Source: Platycnemis pennipes (Eukaryota > Arthropoda > Insecta > Odonata > Platycnemididae). Taken from it: a DNA stretch of 64,000 nt. Below the pieces are notes generated by a model, which was not told where the DNA came from, did not search any database, and saw only the letters and a program-made list of their open reading frames with translations. The translations under genes were made by a program, and so were the position numbers. Of the stretch, positions 10,198 through 20,146 are shown in pieces; position 1 is the first letter of the stretch, and the number at the start of each line of letters is the position of its first letter. Location of the stretch: the NCBI GenBank assembly GCA_933228895.1, contig OW121847.1, positions 89,445,656-89,509,655 on the forward strand, given 5' to 3'.

Positions 10198-13079
10198 GTA
10201 AACTCTGCTAGTTAGGAAACAGGATATATTAGGCGAGAAGGCTACAGTTGATTAAAAGCTATAGTATTAGTAGAGTACTGGCTAAAATTATACGCGAACT
10301 GGATAAAAATAAGCGAAGCAATCCGTACCGTTCAAATTAGGCCCCGTTTAGAAAAACGGTAAAAAAATAACCGAGCGAAATTTATCCTTCAATGAAAGCC
10401 TCCTACCTACTTCTTTAACCCTTCTCTTCGAATTCTCTCCTTCTTCCTGAGCCTTTCTCTATTTTCCTCTAACCAGCCCGAAATGCATTTTGCGATCGCA
10501 CGCAAAGGTTCCCGTCCCAGGAGAAAATTGGAAGGATGGAGGGTGACTGAAGAGTGGAAAAGGCAAGGAATCGAAAGAGCGGAGCGAAAGAAAAGATTTT
10601 CGGTCCAGAATGGGAGTAGGATGGGAGGGAAGAATGATCCGAGGGGACGACACATTAGTCGGTCGAAAGCAAGTGACTGCGGTTTTGCGGCCAGGGTAAC
10701 GGCGCGGCGGCGGCGGGGGAAGCGGAGGCAGTGATGGGAGGACGGTTGGGAACTATGTAACCAAGGATGGAGATATCGTCGGGCGTAGGAAGGGGGACTG
10801 CTGGGAAGAGAAAAGGGGTTGACAGAGATCGAGAAGGAGAGCAACTTCACTCTCGGAGGGAAGAAGTTAAGGAAGGCTCCCACCACCAACCAGGGATCTT
10901 CTTCACTTCTTCCCCTATTCCCTCCCCACGCTTCAGTAATTCCCACCCCAGTCCATGGCCCTCCCCTAACCCAGAAGGGACAGACATTGGGAAGGGAGAA
11001 TTTCATGCATTACGAATAAATCTTTTTTTCTCCTTTAAGTCCCCGTCCTTTCCTGAATTATTCATATCATCATGACGAGAAAATGAAAGCGATAGTATCA
11101 GCATCAAAAAAGTGCAACCCAGTAATGTTAAAGCGTGGTTTATCCATACTAATTCATGTCTATTGGCAAAAACCATTTATGTTAAACAGGCACATGCGTA
11201 TGCCACAACATTACTCCTCCATGGCGAGGAAATCTAATGGACTGGAATTTTCCCAGATTTAAACATGTGAACGAATTAGAATTTGATTAGGTTACAGCTT
11301 CAAATAACGAAATTATGAGAGATAGAAGGAAGACACTGCAAAACATAACGTAAAATCACAGTCAAGTTCTCTTCAGAGTCTGGGATAAATAAAGGTGAAG
11401 GTAGATTTTGATCTTAGCTAAAACTTACATTAAACACATGTGTGGCACTTACGATGGCTAGTCGACATGATACTAGAGCCGAGGATTTGTTTTAACTTTC
11501 CAAGGAAACAGTCGAGAGTAAGGAATAAAGAAGCGGAGAGCGAAATAACGGGCGAAAAAGATTTTTTTTGGGGACATGTATATTCGACTACCTGATACTT
11601 CACATACACGCAATAGTATGAACGTTTGATACGGATTGAACATGCAGAATCATTTTTAAGTCAAATGTATGAGCTTAAGGAGGTGAGTATGATGTTCGGC
11701 ATTGGGCAGTTGAATAATGTCATCTATTGACCACTTAGAGATAAACGAAATAAATACAATGTATGCCAATGATAAAATGCATTATTTCAGATTGCATTTA
11801 AATTATTGCTTTTTAACCAATATATTATTATCTTATAATATCAACAATTTAAGGATCCTCAGAGTATTAAATAATTTAGCTAATGCAGCAACATCTACTT
11901 TTCCGTAAGCAGTCAAACTTAATTCATAACATTTTAATCGTACAAATATCTCTAACTATTCGTTGGACTACGTTTCAATTAAAGTTATTTATTTCTTTTC
12001 CCGTTATAAATTCAAGCATCACAATTTCACCTTTAAGATATCCCAAAAATACTGTATGGAGCTCCAAAGCACTAAAATTAAGCATCATTTGTATCAAATA
12101 TTTATTTCAAAACAAAGGGGATGGCCAGAGCAAAAAAAAGACCTTCATTACTCAATGGCTGAGAACTCAACAACTTTTTTGCTCGATCTTATTTCGTTTG
12201 TGAGAAAAGATATACTGAACTTCGAAAGGTCAAATTTAAACCCATCTAAAACAGAAATTAATAGTAATGAGAGATACGAAGGTCAAAGGTTGATTATTGC
12301 GGGAAAAAAATAGAGTGGTAGGAATTGATTACGTAAACACAACATGCAAACTACTTGACGCCACAATAATTAGGCGATAGGAAACAATAAATTGTAGGAG
12401 TCTTAAGGTATTTCGAGAAAAAACATTAAAAACATATTTTATACTACAGTGGGATTGATAGATAGCAGATTGGTAAGCAGCGGATCAGAATGGGTCATTA
12501 TATACTTTAGCGGCTATATTACAAATAAGGGCCATAGAGGAAGGGCTAGGTAAAGGGACTAAGACAGGTTTCTACACTCATTTCAAACGGCAATAAAACA
12601 GTTAAATACGTGACTACGGCTAAAGAGAAATGGGTTATTATGCATATTCCTGGAAACCCAATTTTGCATGATTATTAAGCACGGAGCTGTTGTAAAAATT
12701 AAGTTTTAATGGCACTTCTAAAGTTATACCCCTAAATTTGATCCCGCGACAAATATGAATTATTTTAGGGTTTAAAACCTTGAGATTAGGAAACAAGGAC
12801 AGGATAAGAACCAGTGAGTTTTCAGATCAGAACTTTAAGAGCCTGGCAAAAGCGGCCGGATTTAAGAACTGCTATGGAGATTACAGGTCGAAGAATCAGG
12901 AGAGAGTATTAAAGAAATCAACGTGAGATGCACGAATTGAGAGTCCAAAAACCACGGTTCTGTTTGTGAGGAAAGGTACATAGCCCAACGGCGTCTGAAA
13001 TTCAAGGAAGGGGTTCCAGTTCCTCCTCTACTGCCTCCAGCGGTTTTTCAGAAAGATCTAGTGATTCCGGAAGGTCTAG
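10198..13079. other. Anonymous DNA with a strand-asymmetric GC-richer block
   Basis: Bases 10400-11000 alternate between CT-rich and GA-rich stretches with many CpGs. A 199-aa minus-strand frame (10407-11006) here is basic and Ser/Pro-rich with no domain; I treat it as compositional. The rest, 11000-13079, is AT-rich and holds no recognised gene or repeat. Confidence 0.45.
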
Positions 13080-13262
13080 ATGATGGCCCGATGGAGGCAG
13101 TCGTCGAGGGATAATTGAACAGGGAGGATGGAAAAGGAAGACCTCGTATTAAATACATGTAACTACTTAAGGAAGTGAAAGGGAATACGAAGAGGTAAAT
13201 CGATAGGAGAATCGAGTGGAGAACCTCGTCAGACCAACCTTAGGATTGTTGACTGATGATGA
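13080..13262 (+). mobile_element. RTE-like LINE 3' end
   Basis: The DNA aligns by eye to 30370-30612, most closely in the final block, which reads TCGAGTGGAGAACC then ATTGTTGACTGATGATGA. Translated in pieces it gives the end of an RTE-type reverse transcriptase ORF (a VEG motif, then the basic repeat-like end before WR-x-SNQ). It is frame-broken and 5'-truncated, as LINE copies usually are. The tail ends in TGATGATGA, the short repeat typical of RTE 3' ends. Confidence 0.7.
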
Positions 13263-13284
13263 GGTACAGCTGAACGTTTTTAAA

Positions 13285-13385
13285 TAGGCCCCAACCAGGT
13301 TTGAACCCGGGACTTTCAAACCGTTGTCCAGCGCCCTTCCCGCCGGCCTACTACGATATGGGAGAAGGATATGACGCATGATACA
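13285..13385 (-). mobile_element. tRNA-like SINE head, reverse
   Basis: On the minus strand this reads as a tRNA-like segment: a GGCGC...GCGCTGGAC A-box region, followed about 30 bases later by the B box GGGTTCAAACC. The family beyond the head is not clear. It lies just after the RTE 3' end at 13262. Confidence 0.45.
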
Positions 13386-14377
13386 GATGACTAAAAAAAA
13401 TCATGGACAATGACTAGGAATCGCAACAAGATCAAGTTCACGAGAATCACTAGGTTCTAGCACTGCACTTACTTCTCGAAATACTGAGATTTAAATGCGA
13501 TAATTGTACATTTCGCATAGAAAAATATATCTATCGATGAGTAAGTCAGTAACCCTAGTGCAGGGAAAATTTGCTTCCTAAGGGATATATCCTTTCTTCG
13601 TACAACTTGAAAATTGCATTCGATATATATGAATACATATTCGATATATTCGAATATGTAAGCAAGTTAATGAAGAATAAAACTTTATGATAAAATATCG
13701 CTGTCATGAGGCACGTGCGATTTCGTCCTTCTACATAGCAACGTCGACACGTCGAAATCATTGCGACGCACAATCCGCATCGAGGGGCGGGTTTTGTTCC
13801 AGCAGGCTAGGCGAGGAGCGGTAGTTGGGATGAGAATTAAATGCAAGGGATGAGAAACGAAGAGAATTGAAGAGCGGGGAGGGAGAGAGAGAGAGAGGAG
13901 GAGGAGAAGACCTCGACGGGCACGGAATGAGGTGGTGGGACGAAATGGGACGGTCCGGGAATTCGAATGTCGGTGCGGGAACAAAATGGCTCTTGAGGGA
14001 TGGCAAGTGGAAGGAGAGAGAGAAAGAGAAGATGGGTATGGGGAGGGCGCCGGAGATAAGGACGACCGGGAATTCGAGCGGAAGAGGAGGACGAAAACAA
14101 GAAGGGCGGCGGGGATGATACGCAAGGGGAAGGCATGAGATAAATACAGAAGACAAGGAAAGTGACTGTGCGCGGGATTGGATGAGGCCGGAATTCACGA
14201 GGATGTTCATCAATCGATCGACATTGCAGACGACACTCGAGGCGGGAGATAAATAAGAAATTCACGGAATATTATTCCCCATTATATCGCAGACACGTCC
14301 GCAATCATAAATGATGTAACTGCCACGACTTGGATTTCCGAAGATAAAACAACAGAACTAACAACAGCGTAGTCCAC
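13386..14377. other. Anonymous DNA with a GA-rich CpG block
   Basis: Bases 13620-13665 hold short palindromes of TATTCGAATA type. From 13760 to 14230 the plus strand is GA-rich with a (GA)n run at about 13881-13905. Three overlapping minus-strand frames (13685-14265) are Ser/Pro/Leu-rich and look compositional. No gene supported. Confidence 0.45.
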
Positions 14378-14765
14378 GGTCAGCATCATCAGCAGTCATG
14401 GATCCTCATTTTAATATTACGCGACTCTCCACTCGATTCCCACATTGGCTAACCTCTTCAAATTCACATAATTCTTCCTTTGTACACTCTGCAACCAGGC
14501 CTTCCTTTTTGCAATTCTTTCCGTCCATTTTTCCCCCAACGACTATCCATAAAAACATCGAGCCTAAATATATGGGAATAACGCCCCGTTTTCTTATTTA
14601 CTACTTTTCATCAGATTTGCCTCACTCTTCTCAGTGTCTTCTTTTTTCACCCTATCTATCCATTTTATCTTCATCATATACTAGCTGCGATACCACATTT
14701 CGAATGCTGCCAGTCTTTACTTTTCTACAGCTGTTATCGTCGATGCATTACTGCCAAAAAGAAGC
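14378..14765 (-). mobile_element. RTE-like LINE 3' end, reverse
   Basis: On the minus strand the order of blocks is the same as in the other copies: a degraded EAFE-MW-like region with a K-x-K-W-D pattern, a basic GR-like region, a block matching AATTATGTGAATTTGAAGAGG, GAATCGAGTGGAGAG, and a GACTGCTGATGATG tail. Frames are broken. It is one of the two longest of five copies in this window. Confidence 0.65.
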
Positions 14766-16984
14766 CAGCTCCGAAAGTAAATTCTAATGACGTATTTCCT
14801 TACTTCCAAGAGCGTAATTTCCACCGCAATTAGATTCTACTTCTTTCGGTACAATTCTCTATTCGCCAGTGCCATTGTACCATGATTAATTTCTTTAAGC
14901 TTCCCTTATCGCCAGTTACATGTGCGCTATTTACTAGATATACATACAGTTGTAAATTTGATAACATGTAGTGCATTTGAATATGTTCTTAGCTCTTAGC
15001 TGTTCTTATTATTATAACTGTCATATTAACTTCATCCTTGCATAATTAGTGTGAATCAATCGATTTAATAAATTCCTAAACCATTAAATACATAAGTAGA
15101 TTCCTACCTATGTACTTATGATTTAGTTGCACAAGCCTGAAATACTGGTCTCCCTCCCCAAGGGCCCCGGGCTGGAATCCGGTTGCGACGAAGATTCTGT
15201 CATACCGGTAGGGACCAATAGGGATCTGTTATACCGGGACCCTTTCTCCGTTCCCTGAAAAATCCTACTTCTATGCAATTACCTTACTATTCTAAAATGG
15301 ATTCTTTCACTAAGTAGTATTTTTTTCAGTAAAGTCATGCACGTAGTGCATGTTCGTAACTTTTTAATCTATTCCACAGACATTTCACGTCGCTTGCAGG
15401 ATATTTATTAGATCTAAATGTACTCGTAGTATGAGAGCCGATATGTACTGGCTTATGGATCTCATTAATAGTTATTAAGGATATAACTATAGACATGTAA
15501 CTATAATTAATAATTACATATAATTATAAGTGTTTAAGTTGAGATACCATTAAATTAACATCGACCAAACGATAAACACATTTGCATCGGCGTAAGGGTA
15601 ACAATTCGAAAGCAGGGGTGCCAGGAGGGAAACTTGGCGTAGGGAAATAAGTTTGAATGAGAGTACCTCGAAACCAAATTTACGAATTATCAAAGCATTT
15701 TAGTGCAATGAATCAAAGCTGGCGTTTACATTAGCCTGCTCATTACAAAAGGGCCCCACGATATAACGTCCTATTCGACGGAAGGAGTCCTCAACCCTAA
15801 GTTCTCTCCAAAAGGCACCCAATTAAAGGCCAGTACTGAACGGATACCAGAAATGCACTACACCAAGATTTATCTATGGGAAATTAAATATCCAATTCCA
15901 AGAAATTGCAAAGACATTTGAATTGGTATTGAACTTCATTAGGGAATGCGTATCAGGAGGTTTAGATTCGATTGAATAATTGGAACTATGTTAGTTTTTC
16001 GCTGCCATCGCTATCATACACACGAAAGAGAACGAGAATCGTTGAAGAGTTCAATGGGAATGAAGGCAAAGGGATAAATGTCCCCAACACTTCGATCGCG
16101 CGTGGGCACCGCAGAGAAAGAGGGAAGGGGAGAATAAGGAAGAACCCTTAGGGATGTTTAGATGGGAGGGAAGGGATCTAGACGAGAGGTTACCTCGGGA
16201 TTGGGACTCACCTTTACGTGGGACGGCTTACCCCCCACCCCCCTCCCAATGGAGACACGTGTGCCCATCAGGGATTTGGGAAAAGAGAACGAATTTTTCG
16301 AATCACGTGTGCCAATCCACGATTACGCGTCGGGTAGCGTTGGACGTATAAAGGAAAGAATGGCCTCAGGAAAAAAGTACATAAGGTCGTGAAAACACGC
16401 TCTCTCACTGTGGATTCCATTCCGCGGACCAGACGGCGCTAAACTTTTACGGCCGACGTGGTAGACTGGAATTTCACGCCTCAACGTGCGAGCCAGCGGT
16501 TTCGAGATTTTACTGCACCAGACTACCTATTGGAGATTAAAATTCAAAACCACGTAAGAAATATTCTTCCTATGCAGACTTCAACGTTTGACTGCCCGAC
16601 CCCCCAAGAATACGACCACGCTCGAATTCAGATCACTGGACGCTGCACTAAGGCACAGAAGTGACTATGTTACAAAGCAATTGCATTTTCCCACCATCGC
16701 AAAGATCTCATTGCTTTGACCAGTCAATAACCAACGTTATAGACATGTAAAATTTCCGAATGGAAGTAAGATTGGATTTAAAATTGCTCTGAGGGCTAAG
16801 ATTGTATCACAACTTCTAACCTAATTAAATCCTGAGATATAAAGAATACCCACGGCGAGGCACTGGAATATGCGTGAATATATGCCAACCCTGAATAATC
16901 CCGTAAATGAGGTTATAAATCTCAATTAATAGGAAAAAGGGAGACCAATTTCTGACAATTTATTTCCACAAAGATTGAGAAAAA
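14766..16984. other. Anonymous DNA, no gene recognised
   Basis: AT-rich, with a short CpG-richer patch at 16090-16380. The plus-strand frames at 16154-16392 and 16458-16664 have no recognisable motif. CCGGGCTGGAATCCGG at about 15168 may be a degraded tRNA-like head but is too short to call. Confidence 0.45.
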
Positions 16985-17130
16985 TTCCGGCCGCGGTAGC
17001 CAGGTCTATAACGTGTCTCACAGGCAATACAATGATCACAGGTTCGAATTTCACCCGGGGTATGAATGTTGTGCTCACCTTAGGTTTGAGATCTTAGAGT
17101 AGATGACGCCATAATATCCTAGCCGTTGGA
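16985..17130 (+). mobile_element. tRNA-like SINE, family 2
   Basis: GCGGTAGCCAGG (A-box region) is followed by the B box AGGTTCGAATTTC at about 17039-17051, then a block reading GTATGAATGTTGTGCTCACCTTAGG. The block after the B box resembles the one at 37670-37710 (ATGAATATTTTGTGTCTCTTATG), which suggests a family distinct from family 1. Ends are approximate. Confidence 0.5.
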
Positions 17131-18054
17131 GCGCCTAAAAACCATACTCTACAGCTTCCCGGGGAAAAGTGAAGAAGTTTAGCAAAGCATTCATCCTTAT
17201 AACTCACAATAATACGAAAAACGTAAGTTAAAATTCAGATTATAACGAAAATCACGAATAATGCCAACACTGTATGCAAATCCTATAATTATAGAGCATT
17301 ATATTCGATGAAATGGGTAATAAAATAACGGTGATGATCTTATACTCCATGGAACTTATGAAGGGATTGATGTACTTATGGTAAAGATAAAATTCGCAGA
17401 CACACACAAACATATTAAAACTGACTAAAAAGGAATTTTTATTCTATTTTCTAAGAGTAATCACAATTCGACGATCAACTTCAAATTTCTCCGAACTAAT
17501 GAAAATTAAAAAAAGAATCATCCTCGAACGATTGCGCTCATGCAACAAAAGAATCGGAAATGTAATTCAGGATTAAAGCTAAAGAAATGAAACTAATGAG
17601 GATCCAGTCCCATCTCCCATTCTTAATCATTCTGGCCATTGATCATTTTCCCATTCTGTATCATTTGGTGCCATTTTTTGAACTCGCTGGGAGGAAAGAT
17701 TGAGTAATAATGAGGAAAGATGGAGACTAGAAGGGGGAAAGGAAGTTTCCTGCTTCACGAGAAAAAAAGAGAATCTTCTTCACACAAGGAAACTTATTTC
17801 CCAATTTATTCCCCCTTTTCAGACGAAAAGTAAAGGAGGGGAACGGAATAATTTCGAGCGGTGGGACGGAAATTGCATTAATAACCTCAATTTCACTTTT
17901 CACTGGCGTCGGATCCGCACCTAAGGCTCCGGGGCCTTACTCCCCCCACTCTATATCCTCTCTTGAACCCCATTCTGTCCAGGTGGCAGTAGCGATCAAC
18001 GACACCATGACTAAAGAGAGGGAGGGGGTAGGGAGGGCGACGGGGGAGAGGGGG
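17131..18054. other. Anonymous DNA, no gene recognised
   Basis: AT-rich, then GA-rich around 17690-17860 and 18010-18060. The short plus-strand frame at 17700-17924 has no motif. Confidence 0.45.
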
Positions 18055-18245
18055 GAGGTCGAATGGTGCAGTGGTTAGTAGAGAACTGAACTCATTCATG
18101 GAGGGTCCGGATACGAAACCCAGCAGAGGAAGGTATTTCTCATTAGTAAGCCCCTACGTAAGTAGGGTAGGTAAGGTAGGTAGGAAGGTTGGTGTTTTGT
18201 GGACAGCATTTAGTATAGAGAGAGCTCCGTCCGACGGATGGGAGT
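18055..18245 (+). mobile_element. tRNA-derived SINE, family 1, 3'-truncated
   Basis: The head GGTGCAGTGGTTAGTAGAG is followed by a B-box region (GGATACGAAACCC), then AAGGTATTTCTCATTAGTAAGCCCCTAC and the block GTCCGACGGATGGGA (about 18229-18243). The copy then ends abruptly at the TIR of the next element, before the CCGTGGTCCCC tail seen in full copies. A GTAGGTAAGG microsatellite-like run lies at 18165-18190. Confidence 0.7.
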
Positions 18246-18787
18246 CCGTATCACACTAGAGGTTGCCGGTTTCGGTTGCCGTTGACGGTTGCGGCTGGTG
18301 TAAACAGTTCCAATCACACTGACCGTTTATATAACAGGTCGGTAGTGCAATCGCAGCCAATAGTATCTCGCCTCACGGTCACGTGCTGCTTCTGTTTAAA
18401 TTTTGTTCCTATACTGCCTCAAATGCAGGATTTATGCCTCAAATACAAGATAAAAATGATTACGTACATTTAATCTCACCTCGATAAAATGTATGTCATT
18501 GTAATATATCCTTCACCAAAAAATAGATGATGCAAGAGAGTTAAATGCTGTTTAAATTGTGTTCTTAATACTTTTAAGGTTTATTACGTACTTGAAATGA
18601 TAGCAATTAAATTATCGCGATATGTAAACACAAACAGCACGTGACCACTAGACGAGCTCCTATTGGCCACGGTTGGACAACCGGCCGGTTAGAAATAGAC
18701 ACACTCCTATAATCCAATCGTTGAGAGCTGGTTGGAGCTGATTGGTCGACTGTACAACCGCAACCGGAAAACGCTAGTGTGATACGG
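18246..18787. mobile_element. Long-TIR MITE, 542 bp
   Basis: The termini are perfect 14-base inverted repeats, CCGTATCACACTAG and CTAGTGTGATACGG. The symmetry continues inward for roughly 150 bases per side: GGTCACGTGCTG at about 18377-18388 is matched inverted at 18635-18646, next to matching GCCAATAG blocks. The centre (18410-18625) is AT-rich and codes for nothing. This is the structure of a non-autonomous DNA transposon. I found no clear target duplication, so I do not assign a superfamily. Confidence 0.7.
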
Positions 18788-18877
18788 CCTTAAGGCCTTA
18801 TAGGAGCCGGTTGTGCATGAAAACAGAGTTGCAGAATTCGTTTAGCAAATTTCAAGAAGCAAGTTTAAGGAAAGATA
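18788..18877 (+). pseudogene. Left part of the CR1-like LINE, before the TIR element
   Basis: If the 18878-20146 element and one copy of the TA target are removed, the frame ending in SLRKDT here runs without a stop into TLWHIF just after 20148. The right part is clearly LINE; the left part has no strong motif of its own, so this is an inference from reading-frame continuity. Confidence 0.4.
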
Positions 18878-19075
18878 CACTGTAAAAAGTAGATCTGATT
18901 TTAAGGTACAAAAGTGATCTGAATTTCAGATGCAACAATTTTAAGACAGGGTATGTTGAATTTCAGCAGTAATATCTTGTCTAAAAATAAGGCAGGTGAA
19001 CGACTGAAAATCAGACCAAGTGGACTTATTTTCAGATAGGCCTATGCTGAATTTAAGACAGCCCTGGTCTGGTAA

Positions 19076-19282
19076 TAATGCGGGTTGCTATTGAAATTCA
19101 AGCCTACTCTGAGGGGGTCTTATTTTAAGGCAGGTGCAGGACTGAAAATCACACCAGGTGGGACTTATTTTCAGATAGTCCCATGCTGAATTTAAGACCA
19201 GGGCTGTCTTAAATTCAGCATGGGCCTATCTGAAAATAAGTACCACGTAACAATGCGGGTTGCTATTGAAATCAAAGCCTAC
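19076..19282 (+). repeat. Internal direct repeat in the TIR element
   Basis: AATGCGGGTTGCTATTGAAAT followed by TCAAGCCTAC or CAAAGCCTAC occurs at about 19077-19107 and again at about 19252-19282. The two copies are separated by module-rich sequence including a palindrome, showing that part of the left arm was duplicated. Confidence 0.75.
19164..19240. repeat. 77-bp near-perfect palindrome in the TIR element
   Basis: CTTATTTTCAGATAG...CCCATGCTGAATTTAAGA is followed, after a few bases, by its reverse complement ending CTATCTGAAAATAAG. The arms are about 35 bases with one or two mismatches. It could extrude as a hairpin and is composed of the same modules as the rest of the element. Confidence 0.8.
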
Positions 19283-19431
19283 TTTTATGCGATGTCTAAT
19301 TATAAATACTAGATATTTAAACACTTCACACGAACACAAACCAAAACCCTAACGTTTCATATTTTTATTCGATGATACTGTTTCACTGACTAAATTATTC
19401 AATAGAGCAAACGTAAGTCATAGAATTTCCA

Positions 19432-19635
19432 TTGAAAAAGATTCCAGGACTGAAATGGGAACACATGGACAATAACTTAAAAGATAATATGAAAATGTGT
19501 ACTTTTATTGGAAACAAAGTAATCCATACAAAGTCTTCGATACCACAGATGTGTGCTAGTATCTTCAAACCGAAGCAGGAACTGTCACTTGATGAGGGCG
19601 ACTATTTTTTTAGTTCTTACAACCCTGCCGCGTAG
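19432..19635 (+). other. 67-aa open frame of unknown nature inside the TIR element
   Basis: The frame starts MKKIPGLKWEH and ends YNPAA. It lies in the non-modular core. I recognise no domain and there is no sign of a DDE transposase. It may be chance, a decayed transposase end, or captured host sequence. Confidence 0.2.
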
Positions 19636-20146
19636 AAAAAATAAGGAAGTTTACTCTCAGGATACGTCACTCAGACACAACTGGCTCCCTTCTGCAAATT
19701 AACTAAGTATCATTGCCACATTCTCACACCATTAACTCATCGCACGAAACTTATTTCACCTACTTACAATGAAATTTGACTAGACTTCGAATTTTACTTC
19801 CTTACGCTTCGTAATTCTTGTTGACATCCTGCTCCCTGAGGTTGAATGAAAAACACTGCGTTTTGTTTATCCTGCTCCCTGGTTACGCTCCGCCCATCAG
19901 TCTCTACTATTGGCTGGTTAGCTCCAATTGCGGAGCCAACCAAGGCGTGCTTATTTTCAGCCCGGGTGATCTCAATTTCAGATCACAACCATCTTATTTT
20001 CAACATGTAGTGGTTATGGTCTTAAAATAAGACGGATGCGTGTCTGATTTTCACGCATCATGAGTCTTAAATTCAGACCACTACCTTAAAATCAGACAGC
20101 GCTTAAATTCAGATCGCACTGAAAATCAGATCAACTTTTTACAGTG

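Larger units (their letters stand above)
18878..20146. mobile_element. TIR element built from repeated 11-base modules, 1,269 bp (large copy)
   Basis: It begins CACTGTAAAAAG and ends CTTTTTACAGTG, with TA on both sides, consistent with a TA target duplication as in Tc1/mariner-type elements. Both subterminal regions (18890-19245 and 19950-20135) are made of about twenty copies of a module like CTGATTTTCAG, CTGAATTTAAG or CTTATTTTCAG in both orientations. The outer ~145 bases match 60570-60865 inverted, almost without change. The middle (about 19285-19940) is unrelated sequence with only a 67-aa frame. No transposase is recognisable, so it is probably non-autonomous. Confidence 0.8.

Noticed and set aside
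10407..11006. 199-aa minus-strand open frame
   Set aside because: Ser/Pro/Arg-rich product from a CT/GA-asymmetric block; no domain, and opposite frames are equally open.
13685..14265. Three overlapping minus-strand frames of 142-151 aa
   Set aside because: All three frames are open over a GA-rich stretch, which shows a composition effect rather than coding.
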